A DNA stretch of 64,000 nt, from the NCBI RefSeq assembly GCF_000024425.1, contig NC_013946.1:1984001-2048000 (forward strand), read 5' to 3'. Both the position numbers and the translations under genes were made by a program. The notes under the pieces were generated by a model. The model saw nothing but the letters and a program-made list of their open reading frames with translations. It had not been told where the DNA came from and did no database searches. This document shows positions 8,447 to 17,687 of this stretch, in pieces. The stretch is from Meiothermus ruber DSM 1279. Lineage in GTDB: Bacteria > Deinococcota > Deinococci > Deinococcales > Thermaceae. Each line of letters opens with the position of its first letter. The stretch's first letter is position 1.

Positions 8447-10726
8447 ATGACCAACCGCACGTGGAAAGCTGTTCTTCTCATCGGGCTACTCCTAGCCGCT
8501 ATTGTGGGGCTGTTCCGCCCCTGGGAAGCCCGCAACCCACAAAAACCCTTGCTGCCCGCCGATGGCCTGATCCGGCTGGGCCTCGACCTACAAGGGGGCT
8601 TGCGCATCACCCTCAAGGTGGCCGAGCCCAACCCCGACCCCTCTGTGGCTAAAACCGAGCTGGATGTGGCCCGCACCGTTATCGAGAACCGGGTCAACGC
8701 CATCGGGGTGGCTGAGCCCCTGGTGCAGGTACAGGGCAACGATCGCATCATCGTGGAATTGCCGGGCCTGAAGCAGGATCAGCAGGAACGCGCCCTGGGC
8801 CTGATCGGCCAGACCGCTAAGCTGGAGTTCCGCATCGTCAATCAGGGGGCCACCGGTACCACCGTGGCACAGATCAACGAGCAGCTACGCAGCTCTGGCC
8901 TCAGCGGGGCCGCCCTGGCCGCCCGCCGGGCCGAACTTGAGAAAAACCTATACAAGCTCGAGGACCTGGGCCCTCCCCTGCTCACCGGTAGCGACCTGCG
9001 TACCGCCAATGCCTCTTTCGACCAGTTTGGACGTCCTCAGGTGGATATGGAGTTCACCCCCGAGGGGGCCAAAAAGTTCGAGGAGGTCACCCGGGCCAAC
9101 GTGGGCCGCCAGCTCGCCGTGGTGCTCGACGGTAAGGTCTACACCGCACCCAGCATCCGCCAGGCCATTGCCGGCGGGCGGGCTGTAATCGAAGGACTTT
9201 CCGGTGTGCAGGAAGCCTCTGACATCGCCCTGGTGCTGCGCTCGGGCTCGCTGCCGGTCAAGCTGGAGGTAGCCGAGACCCGCGCCATCGGCCCCACCCT
9301 CGGCCAGGATGCCATCAACGCGGGTATCCAGGCAGGCATTATCGGCACAGTCTTGTTGTTTATCCTGATTTTCGCCTACTACGGCTTCTGGATGGGCCTG
9401 GTGGCCGCCCTGGGCCTCATCTACACCGCCATTCTGCTGCTGGCCTCCATCTCGCTGCTGGGGGCCACCCTCACCCTGCCGGGCATCGCCGGCCTGATTC
9501 TCACCCTGGGCGCTGCGGTAGACGGCAACGTGCTCTCCTTCGAGCGCATCAAGGAAGAGCTCAAAATGGGCAAGAAGTTCCGTCAGGCCATACCGGGCGG
9601 CTTCTCCCATTCCATCATTACCATCCTCGACGTCAACATGTGCCACCTGCTGGCCGCGGCCGCCCTCTACCAGTACAGCACCGGGCCGGTGCGGGGTTTT
9701 GCAGTCATGCTGGCGCTGGGCGTGGTGACCTCGGTCTTCTCCAACCTGGTCTTCAGCCGCTGGCTTCTGGAGCTCATCGGCGACCGCTGCGAGGTCAGGC
9801 CCCCCTACTGGCTGTGGGGTACCAAAATCGACTTCCTGGGCATCTCGCGCTATGTTACCGCGGCCTCCCTCACACTAGCTGTCATCGCGGCCGGTATCGT
9901 GTTTGTCAAAGGCTTCAACTTCGGCATCGACTTCACCGGCGGTACGGCCTTTACCATCCGCGTACCCGAGGGAACCCGGGCCGAGCAAATCCGCAGTTTT
10001 CTCGATAATGCCGGGATCGCCGAGCTCCGCGGGGCCGAATCGGTGATCACCTCGCTTTCCAGCGTGAACGGCAACGAATTCTCGGTACGGGTGCGGCAAA
10101 TCAGCGAGGAACAGCGCATCGAGCTGGAGAAAAAGTTCCAGGAAAGCCTGCAGGCCACCATCCTTCAGTCCGAAACGGTAGGCCCGGCCATTGGTTCGGA
10201 GCTGCGCCGGAATACCATTTTTGCGGTACTGGTGGGCCTGGCGCTGATTCTAATCTACGTGGCCTTCCGCTTTGACTGGGTGTTTGGCGTCGCCAGCGTG
10301 ATTGCGGTGGGGCACGACGTGGCGATTGTGGCGGGCATGTACAGCTTGTTGGGGCTGGAGTTCTCCATCCCGACCGTAGCGGTTCTGCTCACCATCGTTG
10401 GTTTCTCGATTAACGACTCGGTGATTATCTCGGATCGCATCCGCGAAAACCTCAAAATCATGCGGGGCAGGAGTTACTACGAGATTGTGAACGCCTCCAT
10501 CAACCAGACCCTCTCCCGCACCCTCATGACCTCCCTCTCCACCATGCTGCCCATCCTGGCCCTGCTCTTCTTGGGTGGGCCGGTGCTGCGCGACTTCTCG
10601 CTGGCTATCTTCGTGGGCTTTGTGGTGGGTACGTACTCCTCCATCTACGTGGTTTCGGCCCTGGTGGTCTGGTACAAGACCCTCGAGCAGCGTCGCAAAG
10701 CCACCGCGAAAGCCCGCTCAGCCTGA
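8447..10726 (+). CDS. secDF: Fused protein-export membrane protein SecDF
   Basis: Proton-driven accessory subunit of the Sec translocon that pulls secreted proteins across the membrane. SecD and SecF are fused in one 759-residue chain, as in Thermus. Visible landmarks are the first TM helix (VLLIGLLLAAIVGLF), the D1 motif GLDLQGG (about 45-51), the large periplasmic P1 domain, and the SecD channel helix with DGNVLSFERIKEE, whose Asp359 is the expected proton-relay residue. The SecF half begins near residue 460 with GFNFGIDFTGG, and about 12 helices are expected in all. Start ATG 8447 has AGGAAC upstream. Confidence 0.96.
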   Translation: MTNRTWKAVLLIGLLLAAIVGLFRPWEARNPQKPLLPADGLIRLGLDLQGGLRITLKVAEPNPDPSVAKTELDVARTVIENRVNAIGVAEPLVQVQGNDRIIVELPGLKQDQQERALGLIGQTAKLEFRIVNQGATGTTVAQINEQLRSSGLSGAALAARRAELEKNLYKLEDLGPPLLTGSDLRTANASFDQFGRPQVDMEFTPEGAKKFEEVTRANVGRQLAVVLDGKVYTAPSIRQAIAGGRAVIEGLSGVQEASDIALVLRSGSLPVKLEVAETRAIGPTLGQDAINAGIQAGIIGTVLLFILIFAYYGFWMGLVAALGLIYTAILLLASISLLGATLTLPGIAGLILTLGAAVDGNVLSFERIKEELKMGKKFRQAIPGGFSHSIITILDVNMCHLLAAAALYQYSTGPVRGFAVMLALGVVTSVFSNLVFSRWLLELIGDRCEVRPPYWLWGTKIDFLGISRYVTAASLTLAVIAAGIVFVKGFNFGIDFTGGTAFTIRVPEGTRAEQIRSFLDNAGIAELRGAESVITSLSSVNGNEFSVRVRQISEEQRIELEKKFQESLQATILQSETVGPAIGSELRRNTIFAVLVGLALILIYVAFRFDWVFGVASVIAVGHDVAIVAGMYSLLGLEFSIPTVAVLLTIVGFSINDSVIISDRIRENLKIMRGRSYYEIVNASINQTLSRTLMTSLSTMLPILALLFLGGPVLRDFSLAIFVGFVVGTYSSIYVVSALVVWYKTLEQRRKATAKARSA

Positions 10727-10742
10727 GCCAACCACCAAAACG

Positions 10743-10768
10743 CCCCCACCTCTGGGTGGGGGTTTTTT
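10743..10768 (+). terminator. Terminator between secDF and guaA
   Basis: Perfect stem CCCCCACC/GGTGGGGG (10743-10750, 10755-10762) has loop TCTG and then six T. The two flanking genes converge here; read leftward the stem is followed by four T, so it may act in both directions. Confidence 0.9.
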
Positions 10769-10808
10769 CTGCCCGGTGGTGGGCTGGCTCCAGGATCAGC
10801 AACGGGAT

Positions 10809-12335
10809 TCATTCCCACTCAATGGTAGCCGGTGGCTTGCTGGTGATGTCGTAAACCACCCGCCCAATCTCCGGCACCTGGCGGGTGATTTTGCGGGCCA
10901 CCTCATCTAAGAATTCCAGGGGAAGCCGGGCCCAGTCGGCGGTCATAAAGTCCACGGTGGAGACCGCCCGCAAACCCAGCACATAGCCATAGCTCCGTTC
11001 GTCCCCCACCACCCCCACGCTTTGCATAGGGGTCAGGATGGCAGCCGCCTGTGAGACCTGGTCGTACAGGTTCCAGTCGCGCAGGCTGGAGATAAAAATG
11101 TCGTCGGCCCGGCGTAGAATCTCCAGTTTTTGTGGGGTCACCTCCCCCAGTATGCGAATTGCCAGGCCTGGCCCGGGGAAAGGGTGGCGCATCCGAATGG
11201 GCTCGGGCAAGCCCAGCAGCAAGGCCAGCTCCCGCACCTCGTCTTTGAACAGATAGCGGAAAGGCTCGAGCAGCTCAAACTGCAAATCCTCGGGCAGGCC
11301 CCCCACGTTGTGGTGGCTCTTGATGTTGGCGCTGCCCTCGCCGCTACCCGCTGACTCGATTACATCGGGGTACAGGGTGCCCTGGGCCAGCCATCTATAG
11401 CCCTGGGCCGACAATTGCCGGGCTTCCCGCTCAAAGACCCGGATAAACTCGCGCCCCACAATCTTGCGTTTCTGTTCGGGATCGGTCACCCCTCGCAAGG
11501 CCGAGAGAAACTGCCCGGAAGCCTCTACAACCCGCAGGGCTTTCCCCAGGGGGCGCAGGGCCTGCTCGACCTCCTGGCGCTCACCCAGGCGCAGCAGGCC
11601 ATGGTCTACAAACACCGCGGTCATCCGGTCGCCAATGGCTCGAGCCAGAAGCAGGGCCAGGGTCGATGAGTCCACCCCGCCTGAAACAGCCAGCAGCACT
11701 TTTTCGTCCCCAACCTTCGCCCGGATATCGGCGATCAGGTGCTCCAGGGTGTGCTGGGCCGTCCAGTCGCGGACCACCCCCGCCAGCTCGAGGAAATTCT
11801 CCAGCACCTGCATCCCTTTGGGGCTGTGCACCACCTCGGGGTGAAACTGCACCCCAAAAGTTCGGCCATCGGGCGCGGCAATAGCGGCCACCGGGTTCTC
11901 TTCGGTGCTGGCAATCACCTGCCAGCCTGGGGGTAGTTCGGTAACGGCATCGGAGTGGGACATCCACATCTGTAGCTCCCCCTCGAGGCCAGCAAATAAA
12001 GGGCCGGTGTGGTGCACCAGGTTGGCCTTGCCGTACTCGCGCCGCCCAGCCCGCTCAACCCTGCCTCCAAAGTACTGGGCCAGGTACTGCATTCCGTAAC
12101 AGATGCCCAGGACGGGCCAGCCCTGCTCGAGCACCCCTGGCGCGGGGCGCGGACTGTTGGGTTCGAACACCGAGGCTGGCCCCCCTGAAAGAATAAGGGC
12201 CTGCGGACGTTCGGCCTGAATGCGCTCCAGGCTAGCCGTTCCCGGCAAAATAACCGAATAAGCCCGTAGCTCACGGATGCGCCGGGCGATCAAACGGGTG
12301 TACTGAGAGCCATAATCGAGGATAACGACGCTCAT
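10809..12335 (-). CDS. guaA: GMP synthase (glutamine-hydrolysing)
   Basis: Last step of GMP synthesis, XMP + ATP + glutamine to GMP. 508 residues hold an N-terminal class-I glutamine amidotransferase (nucleophile Cys79 in [11 protein letters not shown]; His and Glu in GVQFHPEVV), an ATP-pyrophosphatase domain with P-loop [10 protein letters not shown], and a C-terminal dimerisation domain ending in the conserved [11 protein letters not shown] 12335 ([13 protein letters not shown]) lies 6 nt after a -10 box. A longer reading would add about 125 unrelated residues. Confidence 0.97.
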   Translation of the reverse strand: MSVVILDYGSQYTRLIARRIRELRAYSVILPGTASLERIQAERPQALILSGGPASVFEPNSPRPAPGVLEQGWPVLGICYGMQYLAQYFGGRVERAGRREYGKANLVHHTGPLFAGLEGELQMWMSHSDAVTELPPGWQVIASTEENPVAAIAAPDGRTFGVQFHPEVVHSPKGMQVLENFLELAGVVRDWTAQHTLEHLIADIRAKVGDEKVLLAVSGGVDSSTLALLLARAIGDRMTAVFVDHGLLRLGERQEVEQALRPLGKALRVVEASGQFLSALRGVTDPEQKRKIVGREFIRVFEREARQLSAQGYRWLAQGTLYPDVIESAGSGEGSANIKSHHNVGGLPEDLQFELLEPFRYLFKDEVRELALLLGLPEPIRMRHPFPGPGLAIRILGEVTPQKLEILRRADDIFISSLRDWNLYDQVSQAAAILTPMQSVGVVGDERSYGYVLGLRAVSTVDFMTADWARLPLEFLDEVARKITRQVPEIGRVVYDITSKPPATIEWE

Positions 12336-12341
12336 ACAAAG

Positions 12342-12370
12342 AGCATATCGCCCAAGGCGGTATGCTCCAA
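12342..12370 (-). promoter_or_regulatory. Leaderless promoter of guaA
   Basis: Minus strand TTGGAG (12370-12365), a 17-nt spacer, then TATGCT (12347-12342); the guaA ATG begins 6 nt further on, near the expected transcription start. Confidence 0.5.
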
Positions 12371-12394
12371 ACCGTGCGCCTTGCAGCGGGTCTG

Positions 12395-13807
12395 CTATTG
12401 CAGGCTGATGGTGACCCCGCCGGGGTTGGGCACTTCGATGAGCGATTCCACCGGCGCCCGTCCCTGCACCCGAACACGAATGCGGTAGATACCGGGCCGG
12501 TCGAAGTCCACGCGCCCGGGCAGTTGGGCTATCTCGGTATTCAACGGCATCTGGGAACCCTCTGGGGCCTCCAAGATAGCCAAGCTTGCACCCGGCCCCG
12601 GTGGCTGAAGGCGGAATTCCACCGGATAAACCGCGGTGGCTCCTGGAGAAGGCGTCCTCGAGCGCATCCACCAGCCCAGGCCGGCCAATAGCAGCACCAG
12701 TGGGATCAACCATATCCAGAGCGCAACGGTGCGACGGCTGGGCAAGGGGGGCTCCAGCACCTCGAAGGGGGGCTCGAGCCGCTCCTCAATGCGGATGCGG
12801 CGCGGCGGCGTGCTGGCTGCAGCCGGCTGGGCCGGCTCGTTCACCTCGACATTGAGGCTTTTGCTATGGGTTTGCTTCTCAGCGTCCGGCGCGTCTTGCG
12901 AAGTGGCTTTTGCAGGTCTTTTATCGGGGGTCATTTCGTCTTGCGCCCTCTCACCACACACCGCATCCCCCACCCCCTCACCGCCAGCTCGCGCCCTGCG
13001 GGCCTCGAGCGAAGACGAGGCCCCCTCACCACGCACCGCATCCCCCACCCCCTCACCACCAGCTCGCGCCCTGCGGGCCTCGAGCGAAGACGAGGCCCCC
13101 TCACCACGCACCGCATCCCCCACCCCCTCACCACCAGCTCGCGCCCTGCGGGCCTCGAGGGGATCAGCATGGGGGCGGCTGGGGTCTTGTGCAGGTGGGC
13201 TGGTGCGCACCGCGGCCTGCGGATCAGACGAACTCGACTTCGATGCCGGGGTCTCGCCCTCGAACTCGAGGCGCTCCAGCAGGGCCGTGTAATCGCGGTG
13301 ACCGGCCACATAGTCTTCAAGGGCTTCCCGCCAGGGCAGGGCCGGATAAGCCTCACCCGCAAACACCTTTATGGTGTTGAGCAGGCCAGAAAAATCGCGA
13401 GCATGCTCAGGGTTAGGCACCCCCACCCCACCCAGCCAGATCCGGCTGCCCCTGGCCCAAATCAGCTCAGGAATCACATACCCTACCGGAATATCCCGCT
13501 CTTGCGCCCAGTGGAGTACCGTTACCAACTGTTTACACCACTGCGTCAGGCGGGCTATATCGAGCCGCCCAGCCAGCCAGGCAGTCTTGACCGCCCCCAC
13601 CGGAATCTCGGCAATCCAGGCATCCCCCTCCTGGTCTATCCAGGGAAGGGTGTGCGGTATGGATAGTTCTGGGAGCGGCTTTGCGATGGGTCTAAAGGCC
13701 AGCACATCAATGCCGGTTCGCACATCCTGGCCTTCGAAGGCCTCCATCGCACCTACCCCCGGCAGCACAATGCGCTCCCGTAACAAGTAGTGCCCCAGGC
13801 TTTCCAT
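12395..13807 (-). CDS. Membrane protein with degenerate kinase-like domain, repeat linker and PEGA-like C-terminus
   Basis: No catalytic function assigned. Of 470 residues, about 1-200 resemble a Ser/Thr kinase fold (glycine-loop-like [14 protein letters not shown]; catalytic-loop-like [19 protein letters not shown]), but the VAIK lysine, HRD and DFG residues are not recognisable, so it looks like a pseudokinase. Residues about 216-286 are encoded by an in-frame 75-bp repeat, and about 361-382 form one TM helix ([19 protein letters not shown]). The outer 80 residues resemble a PEGA/beta-sandwich domain. Start ATG 13807 is 7 nt after a -10 box. A sensor or scaffold role is inference. Confidence 0.75.
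   Translation of the reverse strand: MESLGHYLLRERIVLPGVGAMEAFEGQDVRTGIDVLAFRPIAKPLPELSIPHTLPWIDQEGDAWIAEIPVGAVKTAWLAGRLDIARLTQWCKQLVTVLHWAQERDIPVGYVIPELIWARGSRIWLGGVGVPNPEHARDFSGLLNTIKVFAGEAYPALPWREALEDYVAGHRDYTALLERLEFEGETPASKSSSSDPQAAVRTSPPAQDPSRPHADPLEARRARAGGEGVGDAVRGEGASSSLEARRARAGGEGVGDAVRGEGASSSLEARRARAGGEGVGDAVCGERAQDEMTPDKRPAKATSQDAPDAEKQTHSKSLNVEVNEPAQPAAASTPPRRIRIEERLEPPFEVLEPPLPSRRTVALWIWLIPLVLLLAGLGWWMRSRTPSPGATAVYPVEFRLQPPGPGASLAILEAPEGSQMPLNTEIAQLPGRVDFDRPGIYRIRVRVQGRAPVESLIEVPNPGGVTISLQ
12951..13159 (-). repeat. 75-bp tandem repeat, about 2.8 copies, in frame inside a coding region
   Basis: The anchor GCGCCCTGCGGGCCTCGAG recurs at 12991, 13066 and 13141, exactly 75 bp apart. 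Copies are nearly identical, and each encodes 25 residues rich in Ala, Arg, Gly and Glu ([17 protein letters not shown]...). It forms the linker of the pseudokinase-like protein. Confidence 0.95.
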
Positions 13808-13814
13808 AGATCGC

Positions 13815-13842
13815 AGTATAACTTGCCTGCCAACCGGGTCAC
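13815..13842 (-). promoter_or_regulatory. Leaderless promoter of the pseudokinase-like gene
   Basis: Minus strand GTGACC (13842-13837), 16 nt, TATACT (13820-13815). The start codon begins 7 nt downstream, which supports ATG 13807 as a leaderless start. Confidence 0.5.
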
Positions 13843-13915
13843 CCGGCCTGGTGTGCTGGACTGGCATCGGATATGTCAGTACGCCAAGCGTGGATTTTAA
13901 TCCAACAACCTCGCG

Positions 13916-13945
13916 TTGACACCATATTTTTTTGAATCCTATAAT
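13916..13945 (+). promoter_or_regulatory. Strong consensus promoter
   Basis: Perfect TTGACA (13916-13921), 18-nt spacer, perfect TATAAT (13940-13945). It gives a leader of about 50 nt before the 122-residue gene at 14003, so that gene is probably highly expressed. Confidence 0.9.
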
Positions 13946-14002
13946 CATGGAGGAAAAATCAACCGTTACCCCCTCAAGGGTTCTGTGTTGAAAGGAGCTA
14001 GG

Positions 14003-14371
14003 ATGGAGTACAAGGTGACCCTCTCCACCGAAGAAATTGTGCGCGGTCTGAAACACTACCGTCGAATTGCCAAGCAGGATGTTCTTCGGGCCCCGGAGAC
14101 ACCGAACCCCGATATCTTCCGTTTACACGCTGAAGCCCGGCGCGAAATCTATGCCAAACTGGCCGAGGTGGCCGAAAACGAAGGCCCGGATGCGGTTGTA
14201 AGTCAGGCCCTCGAGCTGTACCAGCAGCTTCCTTTTGTCACCGGCACGGCTGAAGACATGCACCCGGAGATCAAAGGTCAGGAAAATGCCCTCGAGAACT
14301 TCTTTCTGATGATCGGCCTGGATCCCAAAATTCGCCGGGAAGCCCGCAAGGCACGCAAACCCTTACAATAA
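14003..14371 (+). CDS. Conserved-looking hypothetical protein, 122 residues
   Basis: Family not recognised. A soluble, mostly helical, charged protein (MEYKVTLSTEEIVRGLKHYR...LDPKIRREARKARKPLQ) without membrane segments or metal motifs. ATG 14003 follows AAAGGAGCTAGG. The near-perfect sigma promoter just upstream suggests strong constitutive expression, which is unusual for an unknown gene. A weak hairpin follows at 14390. Confidence 0.75.
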   Translation: MEYKVTLSTEEIVRGLKHYRRIAKQDVLRAPETPNPDIFRLHAEARREIYAKLAEVAENEGPDAVVSQALELYQQLPFVTGTAEDMHPEIKGQENALENFFLMIGLDPKIRREARKARKPLQ

Positions 14372-14389
14372 CGGCTCCGGATAGGGGTG

Positions 14390-14414
14390 CGGGGAATACC
14401 TGTGCCCCGGTTTT
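14390..14414 (+). terminator. Weak terminator-like hairpin
   Basis: CGGGG (14390-14394) pairs with CCCCG (14405-14409) across a 10-nt loop and is followed by four T. Confidence 0.4.
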
Positions 14415-14438
14415 CTATTCTCTGTTTTTCTTCCTGCC

Positions 14439-15056
14439 ATGAACCTCGAACTGCTCGCTGCTCAAGCCAAAGCCTGTACAGCCTGTGGTCTGGCCCGGCA
14501 ACGCACGCATGTGGTGTTTGGGGAGGGCAACCCCGACGCCAAGCTCATGATTGTGGGTGAGGGCCCCGGCGAGGACGAAGACTTGCAGGGGCGGCCTTTT
14601 GTGGGGCGCAGCGGACAACTGCTCGACAAAATCCTCGAGGCCGCCGGTATCCCTCGAGCCAGCGTCTACATCGCCAACATCGTCAAGTGCCGGCCACCCG
14701 GGAACCGCGCGCCCGAGCCCTTAGAGGCCAAAACCTGCACCTCGCTCTGGCTGGTCAAGCAAATCCAGCTCGTCAAACCCCAGATCATCATCCCGCTGGG
14801 CGCTACCGCGCTGGAGTTCTTCGCAGGGGAAAAACTCTCCATCACCAAAGCCCGTGGCAAGTTTTTTGAATGGCAGGGCATCCGGATTTTTCCCATGTTT
14901 CACCCGGCTTATCTACTGCGCAACCCATCCCGCGAAGCCGGCAGCCCCAAACACCTCACCTGGCAGGACATCCAGCTGGTCAAAAAAACCCTGGATGAGC
15001 TCGGGCCAAAACAAGGGATCGAGATCAAAACCGTGAGCCAGGAATCGCTTTTTTAA
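14439..15056 (+). CDS. udg: Family 4 uracil-DNA glycosylase (4Fe-4S)
   Basis: Removes uracil from DNA, mainly from cytosine deamination at high temperature. 205 residues, the size of the Thermus UDGa enzyme. Family-4 motif A appears as GEGPGEDED (40-48) and motif B as HPAYLLRNP. Four cysteines C13, C16, C84 and C100 are placed as cluster ligands. No clear Shine-Dalgarno precedes ATG 14439. It stands alone, 68 bp after the 122-residue gene. Confidence 0.93.
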   Translation: MNLELLAAQAKACTACGLARQRTHVVFGEGNPDAKLMIVGEGPGEDEDLQGRPFVGRSGQLLDKILEAAGIPRASVYIANIVKCRPPGNRAPEPLEAKTCTSLWLVKQIQLVKPQIIIPLGATALEFFAGEKLSITKARGKFFEWQGIRIFPMFHPAYLLRNPSREAGSPKHLTWQDIQLVKKTLDELGPKQGIEIKTVSQESLF

Positions 15057-15086
15057 GAGCACCCAGCCTCCCACCCCCCTTTCCCA

Positions 15087-15986
15087 ATGCCTTTTTCACG
15101 AGCTGGCCTCCTTCACCTCCTGGTGGTCTATCTGGTTTGGAGCAGCACCTACCTGGCCTTCAAAATTGGTCTCCTGAACGGCTTCGAGCCCTTCTGGATG
15201 GGCGCCGCCCGGTTTATCCCGGCGGCTTTGCTACTGCTCCTGTATGCCCGCTGGCGCGGCTGGCAAATACACCCCAGCCGCCAAATGCTGGGCAAGCTGG
15301 CGCTTTCGGGCAGCCTGCTCTGGCTGGGCGGCACCGGCTTGATTCTCGTGGCAACGCAGTATGTGCCTTCGGGTTATGTGGCCCTGATGATCGCCACCAC
15401 CCCCATCTGGGCCGCCGCGCTCGAGGGTTTGCTGGACCGCAAACCGCCCTCGAGGCTGCTGGTGTTGGGCCTGCTCACCGGTCTCCTGGGCATCCTGGCG
15501 CTCAACGTCCCCAAGCTAAGCACAGGCACTTCCACCAACCTGCTGGCCTTCTTGCTGCTCTTGATTTCTCCGCTAATGTGGTCCAGCGGAACCATCCTCA
15601 CCCAGCGCCAGATTGCTAACCTGGAGCCGGTGGTGGTCTCGAGCTACCAGCAACTCTTTGGCGGACTGGGCTTCCTGATTCTTTCTATCGCCCTTGGCGA
15701 ACCCTGGCACACCCCCACCCTTTTGGGCTGGGCCAGCAACCTGTATCTGATCGTCTTTGGCTCTCTGATTGCCTACACCTCGTACATCCTGGCGGTGCGC
15801 CTGCTGCCTCTAAGCCTGGTCACCACCTACGCCTATGTGAACCCCGTGATCGCCCTGCTTTTGGGCTGGCTTTTCCTGCGGGAGCCCCTGGGCATCTGGA
15901 CCTGGGTTGGCGGCGCCCTGGTGCTGCTGGGGGTAGGGCTGGTCTTCCGCAGCCGCCTACAACCCGCTGCTCAACCCACCCTTTGA
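15087..15986 (+). CDS. EamA/DMT-family transporter (YedA/RhaT-like)
   Basis: 299-residue inner-membrane protein with about ten hydrophobic helices in two EamA repeats (VYLVWSSTYLAFKIGL near the start; YVNPVIALLLGWLFLREPLG in the second half). The family exports amino acids or other metabolites; the substrate cannot be inferred. It follows the glycosylase gene by 30 bp in the same direction and may be co-transcribed. Confidence 0.85.
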   Translation: MPFSRAGLLHLLVVYLVWSSTYLAFKIGLLNGFEPFWMGAARFIPAALLLLLYARWRGWQIHPSRQMLGKLALSGSLLWLGGTGLILVATQYVPSGYVALMIATTPIWAAALEGLLDRKPPSRLLVLGLLTGLLGILALNVPKLSTGTSTNLLAFLLLLISPLMWSSGTILTQRQIANLEPVVVSSYQQLFGGLGFLILSIALGEPWHTPTLLGWASNLYLIVFGSLIAYTSYILAVRLLPLSLVTTYAYVNPVIALLLGWLFLREPLGIWTWVGGALVLLGVGLVFRSRLQPAAQPTL

Positions 15987-16016
15987 ACACTGGGCGGCCT
16001 GATGAGGGCTTGATAC

Positions 16017-16070
16017 GCATTTCGGTAGTATCGTTCACTTTGACAAGCCTAAACGATACTACCGAAATGC
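16017..16070. terminator. 19-bp perfect inverted repeat, probable bidirectional terminator
   Basis: Arms 16017-16035 (GCATTTCGGTAGTATCGTT) and 16052-16070 are perfectly complementary around a 16-nt loop, and four T follow on the right. It lies between converging eamA-type and purH genes. Confidence 0.6.
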
Positions 16071-16090
16071 TTTTCTACTCCCTTCGGTCG

Positions 16091-16138
16091 GCTTGAATCC
16101 TTCACCTCTGACTGCGTCCTATAGTGAAGGATTCAAGC
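16091..16138. repeat. 15-bp perfect inverted repeat beside the terminator
   Basis: GCTTGAATCCTTCAC (16091-16105) pairs with GTGAAGGATTCAAGC (16124-16138) across 18 nt. No T-run follows rightward. It lies 35 bp past the end of purH and may terminate purH or be a protein site. Confidence 0.6.
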
Positions 16139-16173
16139 GGAAACGGTATGATTGCGCAAAAAACCTCGGCGGG

Positions 16174-17679
16174 CTAATGCTTAAAGTGGCGCGAGCCGGT
16201 AAAAATCATGGCGACGCCCAGCTCATTGCAGGCGGCGATCACCTCTTCATCGCGCTTAGCACCCCCCGGCTGCACGATGGCGGTAACCCCGGCGGCAGCA
16301 GCAGCCCGCACCACATCGTCGAAGGGGAAGAAGGCCTCGGAGGCCAGCACCGCCCCCCGGGCCCGCTCACCTGCGTTCTGGATGGCACGCTCGGCGGCCC
16401 AGATACGGCTCACCGCCCCCGTACCCAGCCCCACCGTGACCCCATCCTTGGCCAGCACCACATTGTTGGAGCGGGTGTGCTTGCCCACATACCAGGCGAA
16501 CTTGAGATCTAAGAGTTCCTGGGCCGTGGGGATGCGCTCGGTCACATAGTGCAGGCTGAGCTCCTCCCAGCGCCGCTTGTCCCGATCCTGCACCAGGAAA
16601 CCCCCCACCAGCGGGCGGACTTCCCTTTGGTCGGCGTCTTGTGAGGCCGCGACCAGCACCCGCAGGTCGGGCTTTTTGCTGCGGAACCACTCCAGGGCCT
16701 CCGGGCTTACCTCGGGGGCAATCAGCACCTCGAGGAAGGTTCCACGGGTGGCCATGGCGGTCTCGAGATCCACCGGGCGGTTGAAGGCCACCACCCCCCC
16801 AAACACCGAGAGGGTATCGGCATCACGGGCACGCTCCCAGGCGGTTTTGGGATCGTCGGCCAGGGCCACCCCACAGGGGTTGGCGTGTTTGACGGCCACA
16901 CAGGCCGGCAGCTCGAACTCGCTCACCAGGGCCCAGGCCGCATCGGCGTCGGCATAGTTGTTGAAGCCCATGGGCTTGCCGGCCAGCACCCGGGCGTGGA
17001 GCACCGGGCCCCGCTGGCCCTCGAGGGCATACAAGGCCGCTTCCTGGTGGGGGTTCTCCCCATAGCGCAGCTCCACCGGCAGGCGCTCGAGGCTCAGAAG
17101 CTGGGTCTGGGGAAACTTCTCGTAAGCCAAGAACTCGGCGATGGCCGCGTCGTAGGCAGCGGTATGAGCAAAGGCTTTATACGCCAGCCTGCGGCGAAAC
17201 TCACTGCTGACGCCGGTGCGCAAGGCCTGCAGCACCTCGGGGTAGTCGGCCGGGTCACACACCGGCAACACCGCCTGGTGGTTCTTGGCCGCGGCCCGTA
17301 GCATGGCCGGCCCCCCGATGTCGATGTTCTCGAGGCACTCCTCAAATGAAGCCCCACGCGCCAGGGTCTCCCGGAACGGATACAGGTTGACGCAGAGCAG
17401 GTCAATCCGGGGAATGCCCTGGGCCTGCAACTGGGCCTCGTGCGCGGGGCGCTTGGTCGCTAGCAAACCGGCGTGGATGCGGGGGTGCAGGGTCTTGACC
17501 CGCCCGTCCAGAATCTCGGGAAAGCCCGTCACCTCGGAGACATACACCACCTCCAGCCCCGCCGCCTGTAGGGTTTTGTGGGTTCCGCCGGTAGAGACCA
17601 GCTCAAAGCCCAGCTCCAGCAAACCCTGTGCAAACTCCACCAGACCTGCCTTGTTCGACACCGACAAAAGCGCGCGCAT
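16174..17679 (-). CDS. purH: Bifunctional AICAR transformylase / IMP cyclohydrolase
   Basis: Last two steps of IMP synthesis: formylation of AICAR, then ring closure. 501 residues, with the IMP cyclohydrolase domain first (MRALLSVSNKAGLVEFA; STGGTHKTLQ; GRVKTLHPRIHAGLLA) and the transformylase domain behind it (RYGENPHQEAA; VKHANPCGVA; PFDDVVRAAAAAGVTA). The N-terminal start ATG 17679 is 8 nt after a -10 box (leaderless). It diverges from yqeY. Confidence 0.97.
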   Translation of the reverse strand: MRALLSVSNKAGLVEFAQGLLELGFELVSTGGTHKTLQAAGLEVVYVSEVTGFPEILDGRVKTLHPRIHAGLLATKRPAHEAQLQAQGIPRIDLLCVNLYPFRETLARGASFEECLENIDIGGPAMLRAAAKNHQAVLPVCDPADYPEVLQALRTGVSSEFRRRLAYKAFAHTAAYDAAIAEFLAYEKFPQTQLLSLERLPVELRYGENPHQEAALYALEGQRGPVLHARVLAGKPMGFNNYADADAAWALVSEFELPACVAVKHANPCGVALADDPKTAWERARDADTLSVFGGVVAFNRPVDLETAMATRGTFLEVLIAPEVSPEALEWFRSKKPDLRVLVAASQDADQREVRPLVGGFLVQDRDKRRWEELSLHYVTERIPTAQELLDLKFAWYVGKHTRSNNVVLAKDGVTVGLGTGAVSRIWAAERAIQNAGERARGAVLASEAFFPFDDVVRAAAAAGVTAIVQPGGAKRDEEVIAACNELGVAMIFTGSRHFKH

Positions 17680-17687
17680 ACGGCAGA

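Noticed and set aside
12951-13159. Possible CRISPR array (75 bp)
   Set aside because: Continuous tandem repeat without unique spacers, in frame within a gene.
12866-13666. 266-residue plus-strand frame across the 75-bp repeat
   Set aside because: Antisense to the pseudokinase-like gene, which has a promoter and coherent domains.
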